Positions 24,462-36,659 of a DNA stretch of 64,000 nucleotides are shown here, in pieces (positions within the stretch are counted from its first letter, which is position 1; each line of letters opens with the position of its first letter). Location: the NCBI GenBank assembly GCA_030760725.1, contig JASWHV010000012.1:35309652-35373651 (forward strand), in the 5' to 3' direction. The position numbers and the translations under genes were made by a program. Under the pieces are notes generated by a model. It worked only from the letters and a program-made list of their open reading frames with translations, was not told the DNA's origin and searched no databases. The DNA is from Neostapfia colusana. Taxonomy: Eukaryota; Streptophyta; Magnoliopsida; Poales; Poaceae.

Positions 24462-24487
24462 AGGATGATTTTGGTTTTTTCATTGAT

Positions 24488-24489
<2 letters not shown>

Positions 24490-24547
<58 letters not shown>
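24490..24547. repeat. (TA)n microsatellite, about 29 units
   Basis: Uninterrupted TA dinucleotides just outside the truncated 5' end of the LINE. Confidence 0.98.
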
Positions 24548-24550
<3 letters not shown>

Positions 24551-25510
24551 ATATACAGACGCATGCACACGGAACCATGATGCCTGGTATTCATGCCGCG
24601 CTCCCTCCTGGAGTTCAGTGCGTCCTGCTTTCTAGGCGTCGCTTGCAATGCGCAGCCAGGAAATCACAGTGCGAACTGAAAAGTGAAAACTAAAAGACCA
24701 GCGACTCAGTGTTGAGCGAGCATGACTCCACCCAACTTGGCCCGTTACAAAACAAACATAGGATATAATCAAAATAAGATAATACAACTAGATTATTCAA
24801 CACTGCGGGCCTGTGGCAACGACTTCGAGTGGCAGCAGGGGACCCTGGAGCATGGACGATTGCAGACTGCGAGCGCGTGGAAGCAACTTCAAAGGGCGAG
24901 GGGTGGCGGGGAATCTAGAGTAGGGGCGACCAGTGTTGAAGAGGATTTGAGGTCGCAGTGGTAGAGGAAATTAAGGAGGTCAACGAACCGGTATGTTATG
25001 TAAGCAGTGGTAATGGCCGGTAATTACCTCTCAACTCAAAGTGTAGATTCATATTACAGGATTTTGGAGTTGCAAGAAAGACGCTCCGATATAATGAATT
25101 ACAGCTCAACTAACAACTCCATATAGATTGGCTGCTCAACAAATTTCTGGAGTCGAGGTGTCTGAGTAGCTCCACCCAGTTTTGGACAGGAGTTTAGAGT
25201 TGGAGTCATGTCAGTCAAACACCTCCTTACTTGAAGTCAGCGCCACCGCCTAAAGAATAATTAATCATAGATATGTAACATCCATGTAAAACCTGGTAAG
25301 CGAACCATGTTACCTTTGTTGAAGGTACAGTTACGGCGTAAACAAGAATTCGAGGTAAAATCATGGACATAAGATGTAGTCCATTGAGATCTCCCCTCAT
25401 TGAATAGAGAGGTGATAAAAACCCTGGTACACATGATATGATACTATGCTTCGTGTTAGGCTGCCGCTACATATGGCCCCTTTGATGACCGTCAGTTAAG
25501 GGCATGTTTG
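24548..25510. other. Non-coding spacer, nothing recognised
   Basis: Mixed-composition DNA with one 80-codon frame (24722-24964) that I do not recognise and do not call. Confidence 0.5.
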
Positions 25511-25960
25511 TAGGGATGAAAACGGTCAAAAACAATAAAAAACATCAATATTGATTTTAATTTCATATTTTCTTAGCGGGTCAAAAATAAAAATGAAAAA
25601 GTCACGATCGGAATGCGGGATCGGGATTGTCGGTTATCCGAAAACGAACAAGACGGAATGAAAAGATGGCGATAATGATCAAAAAGTTAGTTAACTTTAA
25701 CTTATATAATCATACATAGGCATACATCACATCATCATATATAGTCACATCATCATCATCATGTGTTCCTGTATTTAAAAATATCCGATCCACATCCATT
25801 TTAGTCAGATATTTTTCGGATACGGATTCGGATTTCAGATATGGATCGGAAACGGTTTGGATCAATATCCGACCGAATAGTCGGATATCCATATTTGTTC
25901 GAATATATCCGAATTTGATCAAGATAAAATCCAAACAGAAATCAGCCAAACCAAACCCAT
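25511..25960. repeat. AT-rich sequence resembling a non-autonomous hAT-type element
   Basis: It begins TAGGGATGAAAACGG and then has many runs such as GGATACGGATTCGGAT and ATATCCGA. This pattern is familiar from grass hAT-like miniature elements. I cannot find a clean inverted terminus or target duplication, so it may be a fragment. Downstream to 26230 is AT-rich with no feature. Confidence 0.35.
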
Positions 25961-26243
25961 TGGCCTTAGCCTATATACTCATCAAATTGCTAAGTCCACA
26001 CAACAATTGCACACAAGATATTACAAATACAGTTTCTGAATACATAAAATTATAGAAAAATCTTTAAAATAATATTTTATATTTAGAGCATAATGCAAGT
26101 GATAATTATCCAAAATAAATTGTGGATACCAGTAAATTAACTATAACCATTTAAATAACACGAAATTAAGAAAATTCACATGCAAGCTCAAAATTAAATA
26201 ATCTCTTCACCAATAATTTTGTATTGTGATCACTACAGGGAAA

Positions 26244-26598
26244 ACGATCATTGACGACGGCCAGATTTATTGTCGACGGGGACGTCGTCTTTAATTTTAT
26301 TGACGACGGCTAGAAAAAGCCGTTGTCAATAACACAGTTATTGACGACAGCTGAGCGAGTACCGTCGTCAATAAATAATTGACGACGGTGCCCGTCGTCT
26401 TTAACTAAATTCGGGCCCACCCGAGGAGTTATTGACGACGGTGACCTAGCACCGTCGTCAATAACACAGTTATTGACGACAGCTGAGCGAGTACCGTCGT
26501 CAATAAGTAATTGACGACGGTGCCCGTCGTCTTTAACTAAATTCGGGCCCACCCGAGGAGTTATTGACGACGGTGACCTGGCACCGTCGTCAATTACC
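26244..26598. repeat. Left subterminal repeat array of CACTA-2
   Basis: The same palindromic units and the same GGGCCCACCCGAGGAG-containing higher-order unit as CACTA-1, but with two large repeats rather than three. Confidence 0.85.
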
Positions 26599-26599
26599 G

Positions 26600-26815
26600 G
26601 ACATATAACCCGTACGCGAGCCGGGAGGCGGCCACAGTGCCGCCTCCCGATTCGCGCCGTGCGATCAGTCTCGTCGCCCTCCCCGCCGTTCCCCGCCGCC
26701 GCCGCCGGTCCCCGCCGCCGGTCGCCGCCTCCCAACTCGCACCGGTCGCCGCCGCCGCCGTCCCCCGGTCGCCGCCGCCCGTCCCCGCCACCGCCCCTCC
26801 GGCCGAGGTAAGTCC
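26600..26815 (+). promoter_or_regulatory. GC-rich block with hairpin, possible 5' exon of the CACTA-2 gene
   Basis: Near-identical to 19968-20196 of CACTA-1: a GGGAGGCGG/CCGCCTCCC hairpin, CCG-rich repeats, then GCCGAG-GTAAGTCCC as a 5' splice site near 26810. Conservation in both elements supports a role in transcription, but this is inference. Confidence 0.45.
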
Positions 26816-27405
26816 CCTCCCCCTCCCCTCCGTCATCTCCCCGGCTTTTGCCGGGGCCGCGCCGCCGGCCACCGTATGGGAGGGCACATATTTTAGGCTG
26901 ACTCGAATGGACTATTCATTTGGAGACCCAAACCGAGAGAGCTGTGTTTCGCAAACACGGTAGTTGTCCACTTAGCAAAAATCTGTAAGCAAACCTATTT
27001 GATATGTTAAAAGATGGCGCGTCGTGAGGTGGGCGGCAACTGCCATGAATAAAATGTAGTCTTGTCCAAGCTCATTCACAAACTTTTGGTCAAAACGTAC
27101 CAAACTCTACACACTTCATTGTTTATTATATTTCATAGCAAAGATGCAAAAAACAACACTGCAGAGATCATCGACAAATGGAGGTGTGAACCCTAATCTA
27201 GCTGGCTTGCATCCAAATAAATACTCTGCTTCCAAATAGATACCCTGCTTGTAGCTTTCGACAGATAATAGTTACTACCTAACCATCTACACTACTATCT
27301 AATTGATGGCCGGCTTTGGCATCTCTTTGCACCTGCTTCCCCATACCATAATCATGCACTTAATCTGTTCGAGATGATCCCATGCGATGCCATTCTGTAC
27401 CTCTG

Positions 27406-27436
<31 letters not shown>

Positions 27437-28852
27437 GATGATAATAATAGTAACGGCCTGTCCGTTTCTCTGCCTGTGCATGCATGCGGTGAAGGTGAAC
27501 CTATCGTATACTGGTGCCTGAACATTTTGAAAGAAGCTATGCCTGCATCTGCCTATATAGCTGGGGGTGCTCAGACTAATCGGGACCCATTGATGGTGCC
27601 AATTGGGACCCGTGAACCAGCCAGCACCTCTGCCCCAACAGACTTTTCTTTTTTTCTCTGCCCTTGTCTGCCAGTACCAGGTTTTGGAGGCACATGTTGT
27701 AACGCCACTCAGATCGCAATTGATCCTACTACTACTGTAGTGCCATCTTAACAGAATGTTGTGATGAACAGAGCAAAGGTGCAACGTTGCGTTAGTGCTC
27801 CTGCTGCGTCCTCTGTGTTCTGATGGTCCTGAAAAATGCCTGGAGAGGAGAGGACTTAAATAACACCCGAGGTTTCCTGTTACCCTGAGCAAAACTTTGT
27901 TTCTGGCACCAATGAGAAACTGAGGCCATTGTGGCACTATGTGTGTGCTCTTCAGTCTAAAAACTTTCTTGCTTCAGTTTTTTTTTTAAGAAAAAAACCC
28001 GAAGAACTCAAGTGTATAGAGAGGCAACTGCAACATAATCAGGTTTATATTCAACACAGATCAGAAAAAGTTTCATTCATAATTAGATCAACTGAAATAT
28101 CAATAAGCATCTCCAATTGGCTACCCAAACATGAGATGCATTTTAGGCTCCTCTTGTAAGGCTACCTAAATATGGGTGCTCTACTTCTCCCACCCAACAC
28201 TATGCAACTAGATGTACCTATTTCAGATAGAGTATTAGAGACAAATGATTTTAGATCTTCTCACTTGTGGCCAAGAGTACCAAAAGAAAATAGATGTCTC
28301 ATATGACCATTGCAGCTCCAGTGACGGCTCCATACCACAAGCATTGTCTCTCCCTCCACTCAACTACAACAGCTCTAGCTAGTGATCTCTCATTTTGTCA
28401 CTCATCTGAAATAGAGTGAGGCAGAGAATCGCATCATCACTATGGCATCTGCCATCTATGAGGATGAGGTCATGGGCCGAAGCCATACATCCTGCTCGTT
28501 GATAGGGGTCATCTATCTGCACGGGAACAACTTCCATGGCCTATCTCTGCTTCCATTTCAAACACTTCTTTCTAGAGCGTGCCCAAAGGCAGTGCTAATT
28601 GTCAGCTCTACGTATATCCATGTAATATTATAGATTACACTAGTCTATATTTATAATTTATAAAAAAAACAACGAAGTCGTGGTGTAGCGATTGCACGAG
28701 TTTTAATCTAATTAGAAGACTTCATCGTCAATGCCTTTACACATGGAAGGACGGCCGGCCGGCCCGGCCTCGGCCACTGGTTCGTTGATCCAGAAGAGGG
28801 GGAATGGAGCTAGGGTTTGAGACTATTGCTTTGGGTACCTTTGCACCATGAT
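26816..28852. other. Interior of CACTA-2, unassigned, with (AG)n
   Basis: An (AG)14 tract lies at 27407-27434. Long frames on both strands at 27299-27937 match nothing I know and are not called. The sequence is not shared with CACTA-1, so it may be captured or replaced DNA, or intron. Confidence 0.45.
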
Positions 28853-28903
28853 CAACTCCTTGTGATCCTTGAGAAGTAGATCTAGACGGATCACAAGGAG
28901 TTG
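28853..28903. repeat. Perfect 16-bp inverted repeat (hairpin) in CACTA-2
   Basis: CAACTCCTTGTGATCC (28853-28868) is the exact reverse complement of GGATCACAAGGAGTTG (28888-28903), with a 19-base loop. CACTA-1 retains only the right arm (22480-22500 region). Confidence 0.9.
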
Positions 28904-29368
28904 ACACTACCGCTGCTCGACGCGCCCCGCCCCGAGCCCCGCCCTGCTGTGCCGCCCGGCCCCGCCCCAAGCCCCGCCCTGCCGCGCTGTCCGACCTTAG
29001 TTGATTAATTGTTTAATTAGTATTGTAATTGATTATTGTTTAATTAATACTTTGATTGATTGTGTGATTAGTTACTATATGTAAATAAATGGGTTTCGGC
29101 CCGGTCCGGCCTGACACGACCCATTTAGGGTCTGTCACGGCTCATTTTGTGGTAATGTATTAGTCGAGACAGGCACGGAGGACGGCAAGCTCCCGCGCGT
29201 GGACGGCGGGCCCCGACGGTGCGGTTTCATCTTTGACCCGACGGTGCTGTTGGGCCTCGACAGAGGCCAGGGGTCACGAGAGCGGTCACAACAGGTAAAG
29301 AATATTAAATTACATAAATTATATAAATAACTTTCTTAAATCTATATTACCAATCTTCAAATTTTTAG

Positions 29369-31732
29369 GACGACTCTACGTCTGAGGAGACAGAGGCCAG
29401 GGGTCCTCTTCAGACACCACAGGTTTCAGAGCCTGTTACAGATCCTGCTTCGGATCCTCTTCAGGTTCCGGCACCGCAGGATTCCGACCCTGCTTCAGAG
29501 CCTTCCACAGAGCCTGATGTGGAGCCGGCTCCACAGCGGCGTTACAGGAGGAGCCACTACGTAGCTCCTCCTTCGGTTCCTGCACGGCCAGAAGATCGGG
29601 TCGTTATTCGTCCGGTTGGCGATAGGTAAGTAAATCTATAACAAATCAATTTAGATATTTTAACACTTATATATGTACTAATTGAGAATCGTGTATTAGG
29701 TCTTGGGCCGATGACTCGTTCACGGGTCAAGGACGCCACCGCCAGGTCAACGCTGTCCTGGGCCAGCTCATCCGTTGTCACTACCCCGGTCTAGTGAACG
29801 GACGGGCTGCTACGTCTTGGGACGATTACGCTACGGCCCAGGACATTACCTACGGCAACCACCAGGAGCATGTGTGGCATGAATTCATGGTAAGTAAATC
29901 GTCTATTCGTTAAATGCGAACCTATTATATGTTAAATACATTAACTTGTATATTTCTACTTGTAGAAATATTACCGTTTGGAGGACGAGGCCCAGCTGGA
30001 TCACGCTTGCCTGGTCTTCAACAACAACGCTAGGAAGCTCCTGACGCAGTCGATTTCAACGGCTCGCATTCAGGCTATGAAGGCGTACTATAAGTTGCAT
30101 CCGGACGAGGGTGAGCCGGGGCAGTTTAGGGATGTGGCGGACAAGTACTTGACGGAGGCACAGTACGCAGAGGTAAATTCTTTATTTTACTTTGCTTCAT
30201 TATCCAATTTTCATCAATGTTTTCATCCAACAACAAATGTGTGCAGGTCAGCGTACCGTGGCTTGAGTCCTGTCCGGCCGCCTACAGTTTCCTGTGTGCT
30301 CGTTGGGCGAGCCAGGGCTTCCAAGGCGTGTCGATGACCCGCCGACAGAGTCGAGGGATGGACGGGAAACACCGTCTTGGCGGGGACGGCTACGTACGCC
30401 TTGCTAAACGGATGGTAAGTGATACTCGAATTATATTCTAGTTAATTTCTATCGCTATCATTGTGCTAACACGTATCGATAGGAGCGCGAGATCGGTCAG
30501 GAGCCGACCGCTATCCAGGTGTGGAGGAGGGGTCACATGGGAAGTGACCCCTCGCAGCCTGATCAGCTGTCTTCTCAGACAGCGACAGAGACGTTGGTGA
30601 GTTCTTTAGTTGACTTAATTGTATTATCTTTAAAACTTCTGATGACTTTAATTTTCTGTATTTTCAGGAAAAGTATGGGGAGGAGGTGCGGAGGCTTCGA
30701 GGCGACGATTACGATTGGCAGAACTCACCGATCGTACCTGAAGCCGCCTATGCAAGCGGTGGCGGTAAACCTCACGGCCGGTGAGTTCTGTTGTTTTCAT
30801 TTACTTTCATTAACTTCGAGATACGAAACTTTAATACTCTTACTTCGTTGTGTAGGTTGGCCATCTTCGATGGAGTAGTAGACTCGAGGGAGGCGCGGTC
30901 TTACTCGAGGGCCTCTTCATCGCAGGGTGGATCCAGCAGGCGTGGCAGCCGTGATCTGGAGCTCCAGAGTGTCCAGGAGGAGCTCCAGAGGACGCAGGAA
31001 GCGCTGAGGCTCGCGAACGAGAGGCAGGCAGCCGAGCTCCGGGCTAGGGACGAGTATCAACACTCGTACATGCTACAGCTGCAAGCTGCCATGCAGGTAA
31101 GTTCAGATCAATGTACTCAACGTTTCTAATATATAAATGACATGTATAATAATTTACTTCATATTTGCAGGCTATGGCCACAGGACAACCCGTTGTCTTT
31201 CCTCAGTGGGCGCCGCCACCGATACAGCTACCACAGGGGCCGACGTCAGGAGCACAGGTACAAAATTTCTCATAATAGCTGCAACTAGTTAAATTTGCTC
31301 AAATTTAGTTGAATTTGATCAAACTTACTTAAACTTAGAGAAAACTAGTTAAACATCCTCAAACTGAGTAAAATATGGTACAACTTACTCAACTATAGTC
31401 AAATATGACCAAACTTACTCAAACATAGCCAAAACTTTTTGAACTAGCTCAAACACAAACACTACTAGTCCATACTTCTCAAACTTAGTAAAATATGAGC
31501 AAACTTACTCAAACATAGCCAAATCTAGCTAACTTGCTCAATTTTAACTTGTAATGAGTTTATTTAATCTTATACACATTTGTGAACTTCTAATTTGTCT
31601 AACTATACATGTACATCATAGGGATCGGCGACGCGGGCTCAGGAAACTCCATCCCCTCAGCAACCAGCGTTTGGACGAGCGCACGACGACTTCCTGGACT
31701 CCGGTGGCAGCGGTCGGGGTAGCGTAGGGTAG
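29369..31732 (+). CDS. TnpA-like protein of CACTA-2 (Transposase_24 type), nine in-frame exons
   Basis: Exons: 29369-29625, 29700-29889, 29966-30172, 30247-30414, 30483-30596, 30668-30780, 30856-31096, 31171-31257 and 31622-31732. All eight introns are GT-AG, and the joined frame is open for 495 codons to TAG. The protein has an acidic, P-rich N-terminus; then a region with VLGQLIRCHYPGLV, TSWDDY and VWHEFMKYYRLEDE; a YSFLCARWAS motif; a WRRGHM motif; and a C-terminal helix rich in E, Q and R (QSVQEELQRTQEALRLANER, probable coiled coil). This matches the plant En/Spm transposase_24 family, whose TnpA members bind the subterminal repeats. An upstream exon ending at 29294 (donor CAG-GTAAAG) may join in phase, but I cannot place the start codon. 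It may be a partial gene. Confidence 0.82.
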
Positions 31733-31862
31733 TGTGGCGTGCGTATAGTGTTTTTATGCAATTCTGTGATGTATATTTTGATTGCCTGTGATCTGGCCAT
31801 CGAGCCAGGGCTGGCCTCGAAGCTAGGGCATGATTTTCTGTTTTTTTAAAAAAAATTGAAAA

Positions 31863-32250
31863 GCTTATTGACGACGGTTTCTGGTACTTGGCCGTCGTCA
31901 ATAAGCCATTAGTATTGACGACGGCCAGGTACCAGAAACCGTCGTCAATAAGCAATTGTTATTGACGACGGCCTAGTGTAAACCGTCATCAATAAGCCAC
32001 GGTTACTGATGACGGTTTCCTGGCCGTCGTCAATAAGCTTATTGACGACAGCCTGATTTAGCTGTCGTCAATAAGTTTATTGACGACAGCTAGATTTAGC
32101 TGTTGTCAATAAATTTATTGACGACGGTTACCGTCGTCAATAAACTTATTGACGACTAATAATTGACGACAGCTGAAAACCGTCGTCTATAAACTTTTAC
32201 CGTCGTCAATAACTTATTGACGACGGTTTCCGGCCGTCGTCTATAGTCCT
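31863..32250. repeat. Right subterminal repeat array of CACTA-2
   Basis: Palindromic GACGACGG/CCGTCGTC units. The first part (about 31865-31951) forms one long imperfect inverted repeat, with GACGACGGTTTCTGGTAC answered by GTACCAGAAACCGTCGTC. Confidence 0.85.
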
Positions 32251-32266
32251 GATTCCTGTAGTGGAT

Positions 32267-32655
32267 TTTGAGGGACTGAAATGTATTGTATGTTTATAAA
32301 GTCTATTCATTATTCTATTATTTGTTTTTTTTTTGTGAACTCTATTTTATTAGCCATACAATTCAGAAATCACCTCTAGTGGACTTGGTTATGGAGTATG
32401 TGTTAGTCTTTACAAATTTCAATTATATATATATATATATCATGTGTGGTTATGTGAAATATTTATGTATGTATGATGTTTTAGTTTTTAGAAATTCTAG
32501 TTACATGTGTTATTTGTGGTTGTGTTTATGTATAAATATTAAGTGTTGATGCACATATATTCGACTCTACTATTTAATATGTTAAAAGTTGATATTATTT
32601 TCTAATATGAGTGGTATTTGAAAAGTTGTTTCTGAAATAGATTTCCGCGTCCATT
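32267..32655. other. AT-rich spacer between CACTA-2 and element B
   Basis: No coding or repeat feature recognised apart from a short (TA)n at about 32424-32440. The left edge of element B is approximate. Confidence 0.4.
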
Positions 32656-35600
32656 TGAGAACCCGACGGTCCCGACAAACCAGAATCTCGCTGAGGGGTG
32701 CTACGATAGACAGCACCGGATAACACACATAAAAGACGATAAGCGGAAGCTAAATTTTATGACAGAAACCTGTTTATGAACATAGTTACATCAAAATATC
32801 GTTAAAGTCTACACTCACGGGCGTAGACTAAGCAAAAGGTATCACATTCAGCCCGTGAATGTGATCCCACTAGCACACACGCACACTAACATGGCGGCGT
32901 GCACGGCTCCCACTCGACGGTGTTTCCCTCTTGGGGGTCCGTCTCCTCCTTGGGAGCCTCCTCCTCATAGCACCCTGCAAACGCTTCAAACACATGCAGT
33001 GAGCATGATGGCTCCGCAAGGCTGACCTGTCCCACCTAAACATGAAACTCTACATGTTGAGTTTGCAGTGTATAATAGGAAAGTATGTTACAAAAGACAT
33101 GCCTAATTAGTTGACTCTTACTTTCAAGTTTTAGCCTCAAGTTAGTGGGGAACCTTGTGCTAAGACACATAAGAAATCCGCAATCAAATAAGAAACACAT
33201 TTCTCTTATGTGCTTTGCCTAAGGTTGAAAAGAACTTTGATTTGCTCTAAACTAAAGCATTTCATTAACAAACAACGTAAAGCTTTGAATCAGCAACTTT
33301 TATCATGACAACTATCCTGTTCTTTCTACGTCACGGTACAGTGAACAAGTGGTACTCACTAACCGTGAGGGATGGCGATTATAATCGATTACACCTGTGG
33401 GGTTACCCGAATAATTTGTCACGTACGCCCGTACTCGATGTTGCCTTCAGCAACCATCACGGACGTCGTACACAATCACCTTTCATCCGTTAGCCAAGTG
33501 TTGAACCGGTCCCATCGTCCAGAGCAGGAGGTCTCTACGCGGAGCATCCTCGGTGCCCGCTAGCTGATTTACACCTCGCTGCTCTCAACCTATCCTCTGG
33601 ACGACAAGCAATGCCTCAACATATTGCTACCCGAATTACATCGGTTTCCCGTTCCCATATAGCCGGTAGGTCTTCGGTACTTCTAGCTTGTTCAGCAGGC
33701 CTGCACACGGCTCAGTACTCAATCGACACAAGCAGAGCTATGGAACCCAGGCCCCAAAGAGCTGCTGGCCTTACTCTCCGCTCGGTCTCATTTTTATGCC
33801 ATGTGATTCATTGTCTATCTCTCTAACCAAGTGGTGTGCTTCTAAGCCTATTGTCGCGAGTAGTTCCTACTACTCGACTTGTACCGAATCCTATACAATT
33901 TTGAGCATTGCTATGGCTACTTGATGTTTAAACCCTAATCCCAAAACCCCTGGTTCTCTTGGCTATGCAATTGGGTTTCCAATCAAGACTCTAATGCACA
34001 TTTGTAGGAAAGACATAAAGTAAGTGATCAAAACATAAGACTTTATAAAAGTGTTATTGCAAACCGGATCTTGCCTTGCTGCTGGTCGTGAGCTAATTGT
34101 TCTTTCGAAGTAATAAAGTCCAGAACCTCTGGGTCTTCTTCAAGTTTAGCGACTACACTAAATAAACATGCGATGCGTGTCAAATTTGAATGCTCTCGTA
34201 TTGAATTGAGACGGTGAAGGCTATAAGTATAGCTAGACAGCTATTTTGACTCTGAAATTTTCACTTTGGTTTAGAGACAACCTAAACTGGGACTTGGCTA
34301 AATTTCATTTGAAGCAAAGCTCATTTGAGCCTTGCATAAATAAATGTGTATTTGGCCATATTTAGATCTCTTATGGCTTTCTAGGGATTTTCATGGAACA
34401 AGTCATGACTTTTTGGAAACTAGAGTTTCAGAGAGTTCTAATGGAATTGATTTCATCTAATTGGAGAATCCTAGCAAAAGATATGAGTTAAACCAGTTCA
34501 GAGAAAATCTGAAAAATGTTTATGGACATTTTTCTTTTTCTCTGGACCAGTTTCCTTATTCACACCATTAGGCGGACTAAGTTAGCTCAGATGGATCTTA
34601 AAATTTCATGACGACTCAGGGATATTACAAGTAACATCCTGACCAAATTTCGAAAATTTTGAACAAAGGGATCTCCAGTTAAAATTCCCAACAGTTTAAA
34701 ATTTGGAGAATTAATTCTAGAGAAATAAAGGTTTTCATAGAGTGAAACTTGTTTTTCTGGAAAGTACTCACAGAGCTGAATCCAACAAAATTTTGTTCAC
34801 TCAATTTGGACACTTCTAGCCAAAGTTGTGTGCATTTGATGTTTGAATTCAAAACTGGAAATCAGGGAAATGCTTAAAACACTGCATGTGGGTCCCACAC
34901 ACAGTACCTTCCCCTTCCTCGCGCCAACCACACCTGAGCGGCGGCGACCTCCGGTGAGGGTCACCAGAATGGCCTTCCCGGCAAACTCCCAGTCCAATTT
35001 TCTCCGCCCCCCTATTCCGGCCTGCTGAACCATTTGTGACGTCGCCGGCCGCCGGCGATGGCCGAAAGTAGGCGCGCGGCGGTGACAGCGTAAACTAGGG
35101 TTCCGGTGAGCTCAGAACACTTCAATTCTATGCTAAACCATCGGTTCTTCAGTCCTGTAGCATCAGTGCGACATGTAGAAGCTCGATCTAACTGCCCCAT
35201 AGCTCGGGAGAGGCTCTAAAGGTGATCTCACCGTGCGCCCGAGGTGGTTTTACTACGGTCACCAATGAAAGAGATTTAAATAAGCCGGCTACAGAGGCTT
35301 TCATGCTAGGGTTCCAAAGACAATTTATTCTTTAGCAAGTCTAGCTCGTGTGTGCCTAATATGGTGAATGCTAAACGAACTTTGAGTGTGAATTTCTCTA
35401 AATCTAACCCGAAGGTCGGTTTGCACCGAGCGGAAGAAAAACCCGAAACTCGTTGCCGACGATCACTCACTCGGGCTGAGGTTCAGAGTTGAGCAGCATG
35501 ATGTCCTAGCTCGTCTCTAGGTGCCTTTTCTTGGGCGTGAAAGCTACTGAGTTAGGCTGCCCACGTGAGCAACGAACGCCGGCAGTTCCCGGTCGCCGCG

Positions 35601-36590
35601 AAAACGCTCGGTTGTGGTCGAAGGAAGCCGAACTCGGCCTGTTTTCATGACGGGGAGGTTGGAGGAGAGTCTAGGTCGCCGTTTTGCAGCTCAGAGAGGT
35701 TTCACCTGCAAGCTAACGTGGTCTCCCAATCGAGCAACCGAGGCGGCAGTGAGTGGGGCTCTGTTCTTCGTTCGAGCGTGCGAGCAGAGAGTGAAACGAT
35801 CGGTGAACTGATCTGGGACTCGTCCGAGGGTGCGGCTAAGGAGGCTGGGGAAGCAGCTCGGTGGCTCAAGGAGACAGGCATCTGCTGTCCCGCCCGTTCC
35901 TCGCCGTGGCATTCTGCCGAGCGCGCGCAAGACCCGATTGCCTCGATGGAAATCTGTTCACTCGGTTTTGTGATTGACAGAGGACCCCACTGTTGTTTTT
36001 TGTCCTCCATTGAATTTGTCCACTGTTTCAAATTTGTGTGCCCATACTTCCCTTTGATATTTGATCAAACTACCAAATTCACCATTTGAATTTGAATGAT
36101 TCAAAGTGTCAATTGGTTTGGATGAATTTACAGCACATGTGAAGTTTGAAATTCAAATTCTGTTTGAATTTACTCAAAATAGCTCATGTCAATATCAACT
36201 CCAAATAGAGTAAAAATTGGTGTGTGATCTCATAAAAATGTGCTGAGTTATGAATCCCTCTTTTGAATTCATTGGATGAAAGAAGTTTGAACTTGAATTT
36301 AAGTTCAAACTATCCTTTTAATGATTGTACCCAAAATTACCTCAAAGAGGTGTGGATTTGGGTGAAATCTATCATATGCATTCCTAACAAAGTTTAGGAG
36401 TTAATCATATGCTCAGCCCCTATACGATGCATGTGGGAAATACCACTTTTGCATTTTGTGAGTTCATCTCCTAGTAAATCTATTTACGGTGTTTACTTGC
36501 TCTTCAAATGTGTTCATATTTTTACCACAATTGAGCTGAGGTGTGGGTGTGATGAACACTTTTAGCAAGTGAAAAACTTGGGCCCTTACA
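32656..36590 (-). repeat. 3' LTR of element B (about 3.9 kb)
   Basis: In element orientation it starts TGTAAGGGCCC directly after the polypurine tract (plus-strand end 36590). It ends near 32656-32700 in sequence that weakly aligns with the LTR ends of A, D and F (the GGTGC...GCACC block at about 32697-32718). Conserved blocks such as the one around 33340-33420 recur in the LTRs of D and F. The left end is uncertain by about 50 bp. Confidence 0.75.
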
Positions 36591-36604
36591 TTCCTCCCCC
36601 CTTA
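36591..36604 (-). other. Polypurine tract of element B
   Basis: On the minus strand TAAGGGGGGAGGAA immediately precedes the LTR TGTAAG. Confidence 0.8.
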
Positions 36605-36659
36605 GAATAATCTCGTCCTGAGATTATAAGAGAAAAATGAGAGAGAGGATGCTGGAAAA

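Larger units (their letters stand above)
16726..24474 (-). mobile_element. 5'-truncated L1-type LINE, split by CACTA-1
   Basis: Read on the minus strand, pieces of LINE ORF2 lie in order: endonuclease end (24461-24210), RT (19444-17865), zf-RVT region (17466-16910), then a 3' end in a short poly-A (T-run at 16726-16732 on the plus strand). The 5' part of the endonuclease and ORF1 are missing, as is common after incomplete reverse transcription. A possible target duplication is ATCATTTTGG (16715-16724) against ATGATTTTGG (24465-24474), 9 of 10 matching; I hold this loosely. The element is interrupted at 19454/24195 by CACTA-1 and carries several frameshifts and stops, so it is dead. Confidence 0.85.
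26231..32263 (+). mobile_element. CACTA-2: CACTA (En/Spm) element with TnpA-like gene, 6.0 kb
   Basis: It starts CACTACAGGG and ends TTCCTGTAGTG, with a 3-bp duplication GAT on both sides (26228-26230 and 32264-32266). The subterminal arrays and GC-rich block match CACTA-1. The interior has a nine-exon TnpA-like gene (29369-31732). No TNP2 (DDE) transposase frame is visible, so it probably depends on another element for movement. It is the closest relative of CACTA-1 in the window. Confidence 0.94.

Noticed and set aside
27299..27937. 212-codon minus and 125-codon plus frames inside CACTA-2
   Set aside because: They overlap on opposite strands, cross an (AG)n tract, have no recognisable motif, and are absent from CACTA-1.
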